Assembly: GCA_913062525.1 (NCBI GenBank)
Contig: CAJXWA010000014.1
Span: forward strand, 1 to 34,082
Direction: 5' to 3'
Source of the DNA: an uncultured Alphaproteobacteria bacterium
GTDB lineage: Bacteria > Pseudomonadota > Alphaproteobacteria > Sneathiellales > Sneathiellaceae
Length of the DNA stretch: 34,082 nt
The translations under genes and the position numbers were made by a program. Under the pieces are notes generated by a model. The model saw only the letters and a list, made by a program, of their open reading frames with translations, searched no databases and was not told the origin of the DNA. Of this stretch, positions 10,447-19,542 are shown piece by piece. The first letter of the stretch is position 1; each line of letters begins with the position of its first letter.

Positions 10447-11529
10447 ATGGCTCTGCGTATTTTTAGGGGATTATTGTTGGCTGTGACACTGCTAACTGTC
10501 GCGCTTAATTTACCGCAGGCAGCTGAGACTGTGAACGATCAACTTCTCATGGCGAAAAAGCCAGCGAGATATTTATCTGAATATGGATTGTTTTTGGATA
10601 AGCCCGCGCGCATCCCGAATGCACGGGTTATCTCTTATGACTTGAATAATCCGTTGTTTACCGACTATGCGCAGAAACTTAGATACATCTATATGCCTGA
10701 AAATTCGGCTCCTGCACCCTATAATGAAAGTGACGTAATCGAATTTCCTGTGGGCAGCGTCTTGATCAAGACTTTCGCCTACCCGAGGGATTTTAGATCT
10801 CCTGACAAAGATATTAGCTTTATCGAAACGCGGCTTCTCATCCACAAAAAAGAAGGTTGGAAAGCATACCCCTATGTTTGGAATGCGGACCAATCGGACG
10901 CCAAGTTGAAAGTCGCCGGAAAACGCATTCCGGTTTCTGTCATTTGGGAAGACGGCTCCAAAGGGACTGTAGATTATGCTGTTCCCAATATGAACCAATG
11001 CAAAGGGTGCCACGTTAATGCTCTTAAGGAATTTGCACCGATCGGCCCAAAGGTTCGAAATTTAAATCGGATCCATCATTCAGATGCTGGGCAGCGGCAT
11101 AATCAAATAGCGTACCTGAGAGACCTAGGATTTATTGGTGGCGGGCCTGATAAAGCTTCCGAGATGCCCAAGGTGCCCGAGCCTTTTACCATATCCGATG
11201 GAAATCTATTTGACCGTTCGAGATCATATCTGGATGGAAATTGCGCGCATTGCCATTCTCCGGGGCGACCTGCGGATACGAGCGGTCTATATCTGAATTT
11301 CGAGGAAAACCGAGAAGTCCATTGGGGTGTTAATAAGCCCCCAGTTGCCGCCGGACGTGGCAGCGGAGGGCATCTGGTTGACATAAAACCGGGCCGTCCC
11401 GATCAATCGATCTTGCTATTTCGGATGCAAAGTACAGATCCCGGCATAATGATGCCCGAACTAGGGCGTTCGCTTATTCATAAAGAAGGCATCGAACTGA
11501 TCGAAAAATTCATCAAGGCATTGGACTAA
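10447..11529 (+). CDS. Secreted diheme c-type cytochrome, SO2930/HNE_0200-type family
   Basis: Signal peptide 'LLLAVTLLTVALNLPQAAE'; two CxxCH motifs 'CKGCH' and 'CAHCH'; starts 2 nt after the beta-helix gene. Confidence 0.88.
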   Translation: MALRIFRGLLLAVTLLTVALNLPQAAETVNDQLLMAKKPARYLSEYGLFLDKPARIPNARVISYDLNNPLFTDYAQKLRYIYMPENSAPAPYNESDVIEFPVGSVLIKTFAYPRDFRSPDKDISFIETRLLIHKKEGWKAYPYVWNADQSDAKLKVAGKRIPVSVIWEDGSKGTVDYAVPNMNQCKGCHVNALKEFAPIGPKVRNLNRIHHSDAGQRHNQIAYLRDLGFIGGGPDKASEMPKVPEPFTISDGNLFDRSRSYLDGNCAHCHSPGRPADTSGLYLNFEENREVHWGVNKPPVAAGRGSGGHLVDIKPGRPDQSILLFRMQSTDPGIMMPELGRSLIHKEGIELIEKFIKALD

Positions 11530-11530
11530 C

Positions 11531-12229
11531 CTAAACAGCTTTTCCTGTGAGCGTTGTCCGCTCAGATAACTCGATCCAGTTTCCGTCTTTGTCGCGAACA
11601 AAGCTAAACCGAACTGTCGTCCCAAGTGTTCTTGGCGGGGCACCTTCAATACCGCCAGACTGGATGATCTGTGCATGGGTGTTATCCGCCTCAAAAATTT
11701 GCGCGGTGAGATATCTGTAGCCTTTAGCCAAGTAGGGGATGTCTTTGGGAAGATCGGGGCTTTGTTCGGCAATTAAAACAGTCTCGCCGCAGTTAATACG
11801 AACCGCACCCAGGCTTTCGGTTTTTGGAAACTCCATAGCCGTATTATAAAACTGTATAAAATCGGCAAGGCTGGAAGTGGCGACTTGAACGCCAATGGTA
11901 CTCACACCCTGATAGCCCGTGGGCACCAACATGACTTTGTTACCGTCAGGGTCCGTTTTTTCGATGGTTTCTGAAATGCCATCGCGGGCGAGGATCAGGC
12001 ATTGGTAGCCCGAAGGCCCTGCGTCAATTAGGGGATCTCTTGCATGGTTTATTTTGAGGATGGGGCCAGTAGGGCCATCACCAAGGAAGTGGCGGTGTTG
12101 GTGGACACCGCCGCCAAGTTTACCAAGGTGATCAAAAGTGAGCCCGATTTCTTCCTGCCAAAAATGAAGCATTTCATCTTTGTTGTTTGTAAATAATCCA
12201 ATATCAAGATGGTTTTTCGCAAGTTGCAT
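11531..12229 (-). CDS. VOC/glyoxalase family protein (two VOC-like modules)
   Basis: 'NHLDIGLFTNNKDEMLHFWQEEIGLTFDH', 'IGVQVATSSLADFIQFYNTAMEFP', 'FVRDKDGNWIELSE'. Confidence 0.8.
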   Translation of the reverse strand: MQLAKNHLDIGLFTNNKDEMLHFWQEEIGLTFDHLGKLGGGVHQHRHFLGDGPTGPILKINHARDPLIDAGPSGYQCLILARDGISETIEKTDPDGNKVMLVPTGYQGVSTIGVQVATSSLADFIQFYNTAMEFPKTESLGAVRINCGETVLIAEQSPDLPKDIPYLAKGYRYLTAQIFEADNTHAQIIQSGGIEGAPPRTLGTTVRFSFVRDKDGNWIELSERTTLTGKAV

Positions 12230-12330
12230 GCTGTCTGTCCCGGCAGTTTATTTTTGAAAACATTTTACGAAGCTATTGCCGGGCGATCAATGCAAATGTG
12301 AGAAGGGGCCGACAAGCGGCCCCAACTTCA

Positions 12331-12942
12331 TTAATCCATCAAGCCTTCAGCTTTCAAGGAGGCGAGGACAGCAGGACGTGCAGCAGTGCGTTGTTGAAAG
12401 GCTTGCATTTTCGGCCACGGGCTCAAATCAATACCAGTGAAATTTGTCCAGTTGGTTACAACAAACAAGTAAGCATCAGCTACAGAGAAATCTGAGCCGA
12501 GGAGGTAGTCTCTGCCATCAGCAAAAATATTCTCAAAGTTTGTTAGTTTCTTGCTGACGTTTGCAACCGCTGCTGTGCGTTCTTTTTCTGTCAGATCGCG
12601 ACCTGAGAAAAAAGGACCAAACGCTTTGTGGAGCTCGGTTGCAACAAAGTTCAAATGCTGTTGCAGACGCGCGCGCTCAATTGTGCCATATGCTGGCGCC
12701 AAAGAGGCTTCTGGTTTTTGGTCTGCAAGATACTGCAAAATGGAGGCTCCTTCTAGCAGGGTATCGCCAGTATCAAGTGTCAGGGCCGGCACATATCCAT
12801 GCGGGTTGATTTCCCGAAAGTCATTTCCATGTTCCGTTTTCTTTGTCGCGCCATCAACTTTTTCAAGTTCATATTTGGCGCCAACTTCATTGAGAACAAT
12901 GTGGGTCGCAAGTGAACAAGCACCTGGCATGTAGTAAAGTTT
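12331..12942 (-). CDS. Glutathione S-transferase (GstA-like; ORF extends to 12975)
   Basis: 'MKLYYMPGACSLATHIVLNEVGAKYELEKVD', 'NPHGYVPALTLDTGDTLLEGASILQYLAD'. Confidence 0.92.
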   Translation of the reverse strand, partial: KLYYMPGACSLATHIVLNEVGAKYELEKVDGATKKTEHGNDFREINPHGYVPALTLDTGDTLLEGASILQYLADQKPEASLAPAYGTIERARLQQHLNFVATELHKAFGPFFSGRDLTEKERTAAVANVSKKLTNFENIFADGRDYLLGSDFSVADAYLFVVTNWTNFTGIDLSPWPKMQAFQQRTAARPAVLASLKAEGLMD

Positions 12943-13003
12943 CATGGAAATCTCCTTCAGTGTAATGACATGCATATTCGCATATGCCAGAGATATGTTT
13001 GTG

Positions 13004-13028
13004 AGTTACATTTGTAAACCATGTAACT
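13004..13028. promoter_or_regulatory. Candidate operator: AGTTACA-N11-TGTAACT dyad between divergent GST and HxlR genes
   Basis: 7-bp perfect inverted arms read directly from the sequence. Confidence 0.45.
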
Positions 13029-13077
13029 TTATGATATTACATTATCTAGTAACCATATGGTAACCTGGAGTAACCCC

Positions 13078-13497
13078 ATGGCGCTGAAAGTCAGAAAAAA
13101 TAAAAGCCCTGAAATCCCGAACGATTGTCCGCTTGATGCATGTCTGTCAGCCATTGGCGGGGCATGGACGACAAATATCGTGTGGTACTTGCGCGGTGGG
13201 CCTCGGCGTTTTAGTGAACTCCGCTATGACATTCCGGGCATTTCTGCGAAAATGTTGACTACCCGTCTTCGCGACATGGAGAGAAAATATATCGTGGATC
13301 GGGCGGTCCTGCCTACGTCTCCGCCGTCTGTTGAATATAGTTTGACCGACCTCGGGCATGAACTAATGCCTGTGATTGAAAGCATCGCAGAGGTCGGGCA
13401 CAAGTTGAAGATGAGAGCTGCAGCAAACATTAAGAAAAATCAGAAACCGGCGCCCGCAGAAGCGACGGCATCGGCCCCTTCAGTTCACGCGAGCTGA
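13078..13497 (+). CDS. HxlR family transcriptional regulator (ORF extends to 13057)
   Basis: 'CPLDACLSAIGGAWTTNIVWYLRGGPRRFSELRYDIPGISAKMLTTRLRDMERKYIVDR'; TGGAG upstream of 13078. Confidence 0.92.
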   Translation: MALKVRKNKSPEIPNDCPLDACLSAIGGAWTTNIVWYLRGGPRRFSELRYDIPGISAKMLTTRLRDMERKYIVDRAVLPTSPPSVEYSLTDLGHELMPVIESIAEVGHKLKMRAAANIKKNQKPAPAEATASAPSVHAS

Positions 13498-14387
13498 AGG
13501 TGTTCTCTTGTGTCTTTTGGCATGGCGGAACCAAAGGGGACGTCACCTGCAATAGTGATCCTGTGTAATTCCCGACGAAACCCATCGTAATCATTCATTG
13601 CAAAATGCATAGCGCAACGATTATCCCACATGGCAACGGAATTTTTTTGCCAACGGAAGCGGCATTTGAATTCCTCTTGGAGGCAATGTTTGAAAAGCTT
13701 TTGTAAAATTTCACGACTATCGCTTTCACTCATCCCTTTAAGGCGAATTGTATAAACTGGATTTATGAAAAGTGATTTCTCGTCGGTTTCGGGATGCGTG
13801 CGCACCAACGGATGTTCCATTTCCTCATGAGCTTTTTCGCTTCGGATGATGGTCATGGATTTTTTGTCCGTATCACCCAATAAACTTTTTCCGGTTCCAT
13901 AGGGGCGCTTTGCAGAATGTACGGCAATTAGGGGCTCGATGATTTGTTTCATGCCCTCCGATAATGTTTCATAGGCGAGGGTCATGTTGGCGAACAACGT
14001 GTCGCCGCCATATGGGGGTATATCTATTCCGAGTAAAATTGTTGCAAGGGGCGGACTTTCTTGAAAAGACCAATCAGAATGCCATTGCCCACCAAAATTG
14101 ATTGTTTTAGTTTCGCTGGCTTCCTTTAAAACTGCAATCACTTCGGGGTGGTCATCCATTGTTTTGACGTAAGGTTCCAAGCCGAACGGGCCGAAATTGG
14201 CCGCAAATTTCACATACTCTTCGGTTGTCATTTCTTGATCCCGAAAAAAGACGACGGTGTGATCAAGGAATGCCTGCCGAATTTCAGTAACTGTCTCAGC
14301 GTCTAGCTGCCGAAGGTCGACACCAGAAATTTCAGCACCGATTGTTCCGGTTATAGGAGCGACGGTTATTTTTTTGTATTTAGTCAT
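13485..14387 (-). CDS. TauD/TfdA family Fe(II)/2-oxoglutarate dioxygenase (ORF extends to 14504; start chosen at MTKYKK)
   Basis: 'WHSDWSFQESPPLATILLGIDIPPYGGDTLFANM' (HxD), 'VAMWDNRCAMHFAMNDYDGFRRELHRITIAGDVPFG' (distal His/Arg). Confidence 0.92.
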   Translation of the reverse strand: MTKYKKITVAPITGTIGAEISGVDLRQLDAETVTEIRQAFLDHTVVFFRDQEMTTEEYVKFAANFGPFGLEPYVKTMDDHPEVIAVLKEASETKTINFGGQWHSDWSFQESPPLATILLGIDIPPYGGDTLFANMTLAYETLSEGMKQIIEPLIAVHSAKRPYGTGKSLLGDTDKKSMTIIRSEKAHEEMEHPLVRTHPETDEKSLFINPVYTIRLKGMSESDSREILQKLFKHCLQEEFKCRFRWQKNSVAMWDNRCAMHFAMNDYDGFRRELHRITIAGDVPFGSAMPKDTREHLQLA

Positions 14388-14415
14388 GATTCCTCTCCCA
14401 GAATGAGATGTGTCT

Positions 14416-15306
14416 TTAATCTTGCGCGCGTCTACTGGCTTGTAGTTCCCGGTGCGAAATGTAGGTAGTCGCGCCAACAACGATAGCTCCGCCGAGTAGA
14501 ACAAAATGGTCTAATCCTTCGTCGAACAAGAAATATCCAATGATGATCGCCCAAATTAGCTGCAAGAAGCCAATAGGTTGTGTCACTGTAATTGGCGCTG
14601 CTTTCAAGGCTCGAGTGATGGCGTAATGTCCTGTGGTAGCAAAGAACGCAGTCAAAAATAGCCACATGAGTTCTTCAATCGTTGGTGTTTGCCATTGAAG
14701 GATCGCGCCGGGGATCATAGCGATGGTACAGCCAACAGATACCATTCCCACAATCATGATGGAGCTTTCTGTGTCGGTTAGTTTTTTCGCGATCAGAAAC
14801 GATGCTGCGAACAATGGTGTGGCGCAGAGTTGGGCAATCTGCCCCAGGTTCAATTCTTGAAAACCCGGTCTCAGGATAATTACGGTTCCAATAAAACCGA
14901 GCACAATTCCTAAAATACGCCGCGCCCGCAATTTCTCGCCAAGGAATAATGCAGCCCCGATAGCCGTGAAAATAGGAGATGCATAGCCAATGGCAGTGAC
15001 TTCCGCGACGGGAATACGGGCCATGGCATAGAACCATAAACCAACACCGATAGTGTGAACAATGCTGCGAGCGGTATATAATTTAACGGTAAGCGGCGAC
15101 ATGCTTTTGGGCCAGTGACGGATCAACAATGGAAGCGTCATTAGGGTTCCAAACAAATATCGAATAAAGGCGGCTTCAAGGCTTGGTATGTTTGAGCCCA
15201 AGTATCTAATGACGCTGGTCATAGCAACAAACAGAAGTGTTGCAAGGACCATCCAGCAAACGCCTTGGAGAACGAGGTTTCCTCGAATAGTTGAAATGAG
15301 AGGCAC
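14416..15306 (-). CDS. EamA/DMT superfamily transporter
   Basis: 10-TM-like; 'YARSIVHTIGVGLWFYAMARIPVAEVTAIGYASPIFTAIGAALFLGEKLRARRILGIVLGFIGTVIILRPG'. Confidence 0.9.
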   Translation of the reverse strand: MPLISTIRGNLVLQGVCWMVLATLLFVAMTSVIRYLGSNIPSLEAAFIRYLFGTLMTLPLLIRHWPKSMSPLTVKLYTARSIVHTIGVGLWFYAMARIPVAEVTAIGYASPIFTAIGAALFLGEKLRARRILGIVLGFIGTVIILRPGFQELNLGQIAQLCATPLFAASFLIAKKLTDTESSIMIVGMVSVGCTIAMIPGAILQWQTPTIEELMWLFLTAFFATTGHYAITRALKAAPITVTQPIGFLQLIWAIIIGYFLFDEGLDHFVLLGGAIVVGATTYISHRELQASRRAQD

Positions 15307-15412
15307 GCAGCATCCTTTATTATTTTTATTAGTCTTATGTTCTAGGAAAAAAGGACAAGTGTCTAGTTACTTAGCATGCTAACGAATTTATTCCGAAGTT
15401 TGAACGATACAT

Positions 15413-16450
15413 TTAAGACCCGGCAGGCCACCATTCTGCATATTGCCTTTCGCAGAAACCCGGTAACTTTTTAATTAAAATCTGTGTGCCATTCTCTAAC
15501 TGAACTGTGCCGTTGAATTCACCGAAGAGTTGGTGAAAATCAAACCCACATTCGATCTTATCATTAAAAGCAGAATAGAGGCCTTCGGATTTGAAAGTAA
15601 GCTCAGTTTTCCCATCATCTGAGTGGATCCGCCAATCTTGGCTAAGATCATCTTGATTATAGTCAAACATAACGAGACCTAACGGTATCATTTTTCCGTC
15701 AACCCACAGGACATTTTCAGAAACACCAGTTTCATTGACGCCGTTAGACAAGTTTAAGCCAATGAGTTGACCTGCTTCATTCTGCCCCGTAATACATGCC
15801 CAATTCCAGAAAGTATCTCTGCGCAAAAATCCTGCCGTAAAATCATGGTGGGCGGTGGCATTCATAGCGTTGAGGTCGAATTTTTCACCGTCCAAAAAAA
15901 GCTCTCCTACGGCTTCGATGCCAGCGACTTTTTGGCAATATGTCCACCCATTGGCGGCGGTCGGTGTGCAAAGGCGTAAAGTGTCGAATACCGATGCTTC
16001 TTCACTGAAAGATAGGCTTAACACAGGGGCTTCGTTGATCCTTACCTGCAGATGTTTTTCTCGCCCTTCAAGCCGGCTTTCAAATGAAACGTGAAGCCCT
16101 TTGCCCGCAAGAATGGATGTGCCATCATCTGGATCCAGATTAATTTGCCCCGTGTCACCCTCTCCAATACGGCAACCTTTTTTCAAGGTTTTCCCAGTTT
16201 TTCGATCGAAAACGTAAAAGAAAACGGTTTTTTGCTGATTGGCAAATGTCAGGGAACAGCCTGCGATGAACCGTTCCGACGTAAATCCTAGAAAGTGAAA
16301 ATGGACAAAACGTCTTTCCCGTTGAGAGGCAGGGAGCATTGTTCTAAAGGGCGTGCGCAAGGGGTAATCTTGATAATTGATGTTTCCAACAGGATTTTCG
16401 AATTTCCCAAATGTGACTTTGCCTTCGTTTTGCAAGAACTGCTTTTGCAT
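15413..16450 (-). CDS. DUF2804-like protein
   Basis: 345 aa; 'HFHFLGFTSERFIAGCSLT', 'HHDFTAGFLRRDTFWNWACITG', C-terminal 'LPGFCERQYAEWW' resemble DUF2804; family call from memory. Confidence 0.65.
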   Translation of the reverse strand: MQKQFLQNEGKVTFGKFENPVGNINYQDYPLRTPFRTMLPASQRERRFVHFHFLGFTSERFIAGCSLTFANQQKTVFFYVFDRKTGKTLKKGCRIGEGDTGQINLDPDDGTSILAGKGLHVSFESRLEGREKHLQVRINEAPVLSLSFSEEASVFDTLRLCTPTAANGWTYCQKVAGIEAVGELFLDGEKFDLNAMNATAHHDFTAGFLRRDTFWNWACITGQNEAGQLIGLNLSNGVNETGVSENVLWVDGKMIPLGLVMFDYNQDDLSQDWRIHSDDGKTELTFKSEGLYSAFNDKIECGFDFHQLFGEFNGTVQLENGTQILIKKLPGFCERQYAEWWPAGS

Positions 16451-16528
16451 CAGTATCCTCCCCTTTTTTTGAGAGTATCATTGCTGAGTTTGCTGGGGGG
16501 CACAATAGCCGCGTTTGGCAAGCTCCTG

Positions 16529-19198
16529 TTATTCAGCGGCGGCTGGCATCTCCAGATTGATGAGCTCCTGTATTTCAGAGCGACAGGACCCGCAATTCGT
16601 ACCGGCTTTCAAACACTCGCCAATAGCAGTGGTTGTCAGGCAACCACTTTCAGTAATCGCCGATTGGATTTGATTTTGCCCAACTGAAAAACAAGAGCAA
16701 ACAATTGCGCCGATGTCTGGCGTATCCGCGGGCGGTCGACCTGCAACGATACGATGGCGAAGAAATACATTTTCAAATGGTTGCCCAAGCTCACCCGCAA
16801 TCCATGATCTGGATATATCTATAGGTGTCACTGACAGATATAGTGCGCCCGTGAGCTGGTTTTCCTGAAACGTTGCGTATCGATTTGCGCCCGTGAATTT
16901 ATCCGCATAGGTGATGAGATCCGATGTTTTCAACACTTCAGTGGCAAATTTTAGAGGATTAGTTAGCAGGTTTTTGAAAGCAAATTCTATCCGCCATCCA
17001 TCGTTGCATTTGGCGGCTGCCCAGTATTCAGCTGAGAAAGTCGCGGGTTTATCCTGAACAATGAGAAACCCCTTAAGCGCAACGTTAAAAAGACGTATGT
17101 TACAAGGGATGTTCTTAGTGGCAGGCTGACCCGAATAGGGATCAACGATTGCGGGGATGAGTGTGCCTACGCGTCCATTAGATGCAAACTCATCTGTCCA
17201 GTGAATAGGCACAAATATGCTGCCGCTTTGCACTTTGTCTGTGACGTGAGCTCTCACGACAATTGAAGAAAGGTCACTTGAAATTTCAACCAAATCGGTA
17301 TTGCCTATACCAAGCTTACTTGCGTCTATTGGATGGATTTCGGCAAAAGGCTCCGTTAGATGCTGAGATAGCCGTGGACTTTTACCTGTGCGTGTCATGG
17401 TGTGCCAATGATCGCGAACCCGCCCGGTATTTAGGGTGTAGGGGTACTTGTCACCGGTCTTAGATTTTTGCGCGCTTGCTTGAGTTTGAAAACGCGCTTT
17501 TCCATTGGGGGTGAAGAAATTTCCATTAGCAAAAAAGCGTCTATCAGCGGTGTCACGTTTGCGCGTAAGGGGCCATTGTAACGGCGCCATGTCTGCATAT
17601 TCATCGTCAGAATAGTCTGCAATAATGCCAATATCGAAGTCACGGGTTCCGCTGTTCTCAGATGCAGATAGTGCTGCGAATTCCCGAGCAATGTCAGCGC
17701 TTTTAGTGTAGGAGAAACCGTTTGTAAATCCCATGCGCTTCGCAATTTCGGTGAACTGCCACCAGTCTGCTTTTGCATCCCCCGGGGCTTTTAGAAAGGC
17801 GCGCTGCCGTGACATTCGGCGTTCGGAATTTGTAACCAGTCCCTCTTTTTCGCCCCACCCGAGGCTAGGTAGTTTGACGTGGGCCAGCGCTGTTGTATCC
17901 GTATGAGATTGAATGTCTGAGACAACGACAAAAGGGCATGCCTGCAGGGCTGATTTTACAAAATTTGCATCTGGAAGGCTGTCCACCGGGTTGGTTGCCA
18001 TGATCCAGATAGCTTTAATTTGGCCGCTCATTACAGCCTTGAACATATCCACTGCTTTGAGGCCGGGTTTTTGGGCGATGGTGGGCGACTTCCAAAAGGA
18101 TTGAACGATTGTCCGGTGACCTTCGTTCTCGATGTCCATATGACAGGCAAGCATATTGGCCAGGCCGCCAACTTCACGCCCACCCATAGCATTGGGTTGT
18201 CCCGTAATAGAAAATGGCCCCATACCAGCGCGGCCAATGCGCCCCGTTGCCAAATGACAACTAAGGATGGCATTGACTTTATCCGTCCCGACAACAGATT
18301 GGTTCACGCCTTGGCTATAGACTGTGACTGTTTTATCGGTTTTTCCAAATAATTCGTAGAACTGCTGAATTGCGGACAATGTTAGTCCGGTCTGACGAAT
18401 GAGTTCAGCCTCTGAGAGGTTGTTTGCGGCATCCACGGCATCTCTAAACCCGGTTGTATGTTGGTCAATATAAGGAGTGTTCAGAAGTGAATTTTTGGAT
18501 AAATAGGATAACAATCCTTGAAACAGGGCAACGTCTCCATCGGCCTTAATGGGGAGATGAAGATCTGCGATATCAGCGGTCATAGTTCGCCTTGGATCTA
18601 CAAGAACAACTTTCATTTCAGGCCGGGCAATCTTTGCAGCGGCAATACGCTGGTAAATTACGGGATGGCACCACGCCAAGTTCGACCCAACAAGGACAAT
18701 AACATCGGCAAGTTCCAAATCTTCGTAGGTGCCGGGCACCGTATCCGATCCAAAAGTTTGCTTGTGCCCCGCCACACTTGAGGACATGCACAAGCGAGAG
18801 TTTGTATCGATATTAGCGGAACCGATGTACCCTTTCATCAGTTTGTTGGCGACGTAATAGTCTTCGGTTAGCAACTGACCAGAGACATAAAACGCAACGG
18901 AGTCTGGACCGTACGCCTTTATGGTTTTCTTGAACTTATCCGCCACATGATCAAGAGCTGTATCCCAATCGGTCGGACTGCCAAGGATCTCCGGATGTAG
19001 CAGCCTTCCAGATAGATCCAGAGTTTCACCCAAAGCGGATCCTTTCGAACAAAGCCTGCCGTAGTTAGCCGGATGATCGGGATCGCCTTTTATATCAATT
19101 GTTCCTGCGCTGGTTTTCGTTGCCAGAACACCGCATCCGACGCCGCAATAGGCACATGTGGTTTTGACCGTTTCACCAACCTGGATATCTTCTTGCAT
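16529..19198 (-). CDS. nasA: Assimilatory nitrate reductase catalytic subunit
   Basis: Mo-bisMGD/[4Fe-4S] N-terminus 'TTCAYCGVGCGV...GRLCSKG' and C-terminal BFD-like [2Fe-2S] 'CSCFSV...CLKAGTNCGSCRSEI'. Confidence 0.95.
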   Translation of the reverse strand: MQEDIQVGETVKTTCAYCGVGCGVLATKTSAGTIDIKGDPDHPANYGRLCSKGSALGETLDLSGRLLHPEILGSPTDWDTALDHVADKFKKTIKAYGPDSVAFYVSGQLLTEDYYVANKLMKGYIGSANIDTNSRLCMSSSVAGHKQTFGSDTVPGTYEDLELADVIVLVGSNLAWCHPVIYQRIAAAKIARPEMKVVLVDPRRTMTADIADLHLPIKADGDVALFQGLLSYLSKNSLLNTPYIDQHTTGFRDAVDAANNLSEAELIRQTGLTLSAIQQFYELFGKTDKTVTVYSQGVNQSVVGTDKVNAILSCHLATGRIGRAGMGPFSITGQPNAMGGREVGGLANMLACHMDIENEGHRTIVQSFWKSPTIAQKPGLKAVDMFKAVMSGQIKAIWIMATNPVDSLPDANFVKSALQACPFVVVSDIQSHTDTTALAHVKLPSLGWGEKEGLVTNSERRMSRQRAFLKAPGDAKADWWQFTEIAKRMGFTNGFSYTKSADIAREFAALSASENSGTRDFDIGIIADYSDDEYADMAPLQWPLTRKRDTADRRFFANGNFFTPNGKARFQTQASAQKSKTGDKYPYTLNTGRVRDHWHTMTRTGKSPRLSQHLTEPFAEIHPIDASKLGIGNTDLVEISSDLSSIVVRAHVTDKVQSGSIFVPIHWTDEFASNGRVGTLIPAIVDPYSGQPATKNIPCNIRLFNVALKGFLIVQDKPATFSAEYWAAAKCNDGWRIEFAFKNLLTNPLKFATEVLKTSDLITYADKFTGANRYATFQENQLTGALYLSVTPIDISRSWIAGELGQPFENVFLRHRIVAGRPPADTPDIGAIVCSCFSVGQNQIQSAITESGCLTTTAIGECLKAGTNCGSCRSEIQELINLEMPAAAE

Positions 19199-19542
19199 TA
19201 TTTAATGCCATCACTTGATGTCTGCAATCCAAGCAGGATGTCATCGCCGTCTTGTTTGATGGGGAAACTTAATGTTGACCCTTCATCCGGCCCTTGAACT
19301 TCACCGGTCTCTAGCGAGATCACCCAGTTATGAAGCGGGCAAGTGACGCAACCGTCATGGACGATCCCTTGGCTTAAGGGGCCATTCTTGTGAGGACATT
19401 TATCTTCAAGCGCAAAGACTTTGTCATCAGCACTCCTGAACAGGGCGATGGTCAGATCTCCGTTTTTAACGCATCTTGATCCGCGTTTTGGGATGTCTGA
19501 CAGTTTGCCAATTTTGATCCAATTTTTCTTAAATGCATTCAT
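19198..19542 (-). CDS. nirD: Nitrite reductase small subunit (Rieske-type)
   Basis: 'KCPHKNGPLSQGIVHDGCVTCPLHNWVISLETGEVQGPDEG'; 4-nt overlap with nirB. Confidence 0.95.
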   Translation of the reverse strand: MNAFKKNWIKIGKLSDIPKRGSRCVKNGDLTIALFRSADDKVFALEDKCPHKNGPLSQGIVHDGCVTCPLHNWVISLETGEVQGPDEGSTLSFPIKQDGDDILLGLQTSSDGIK

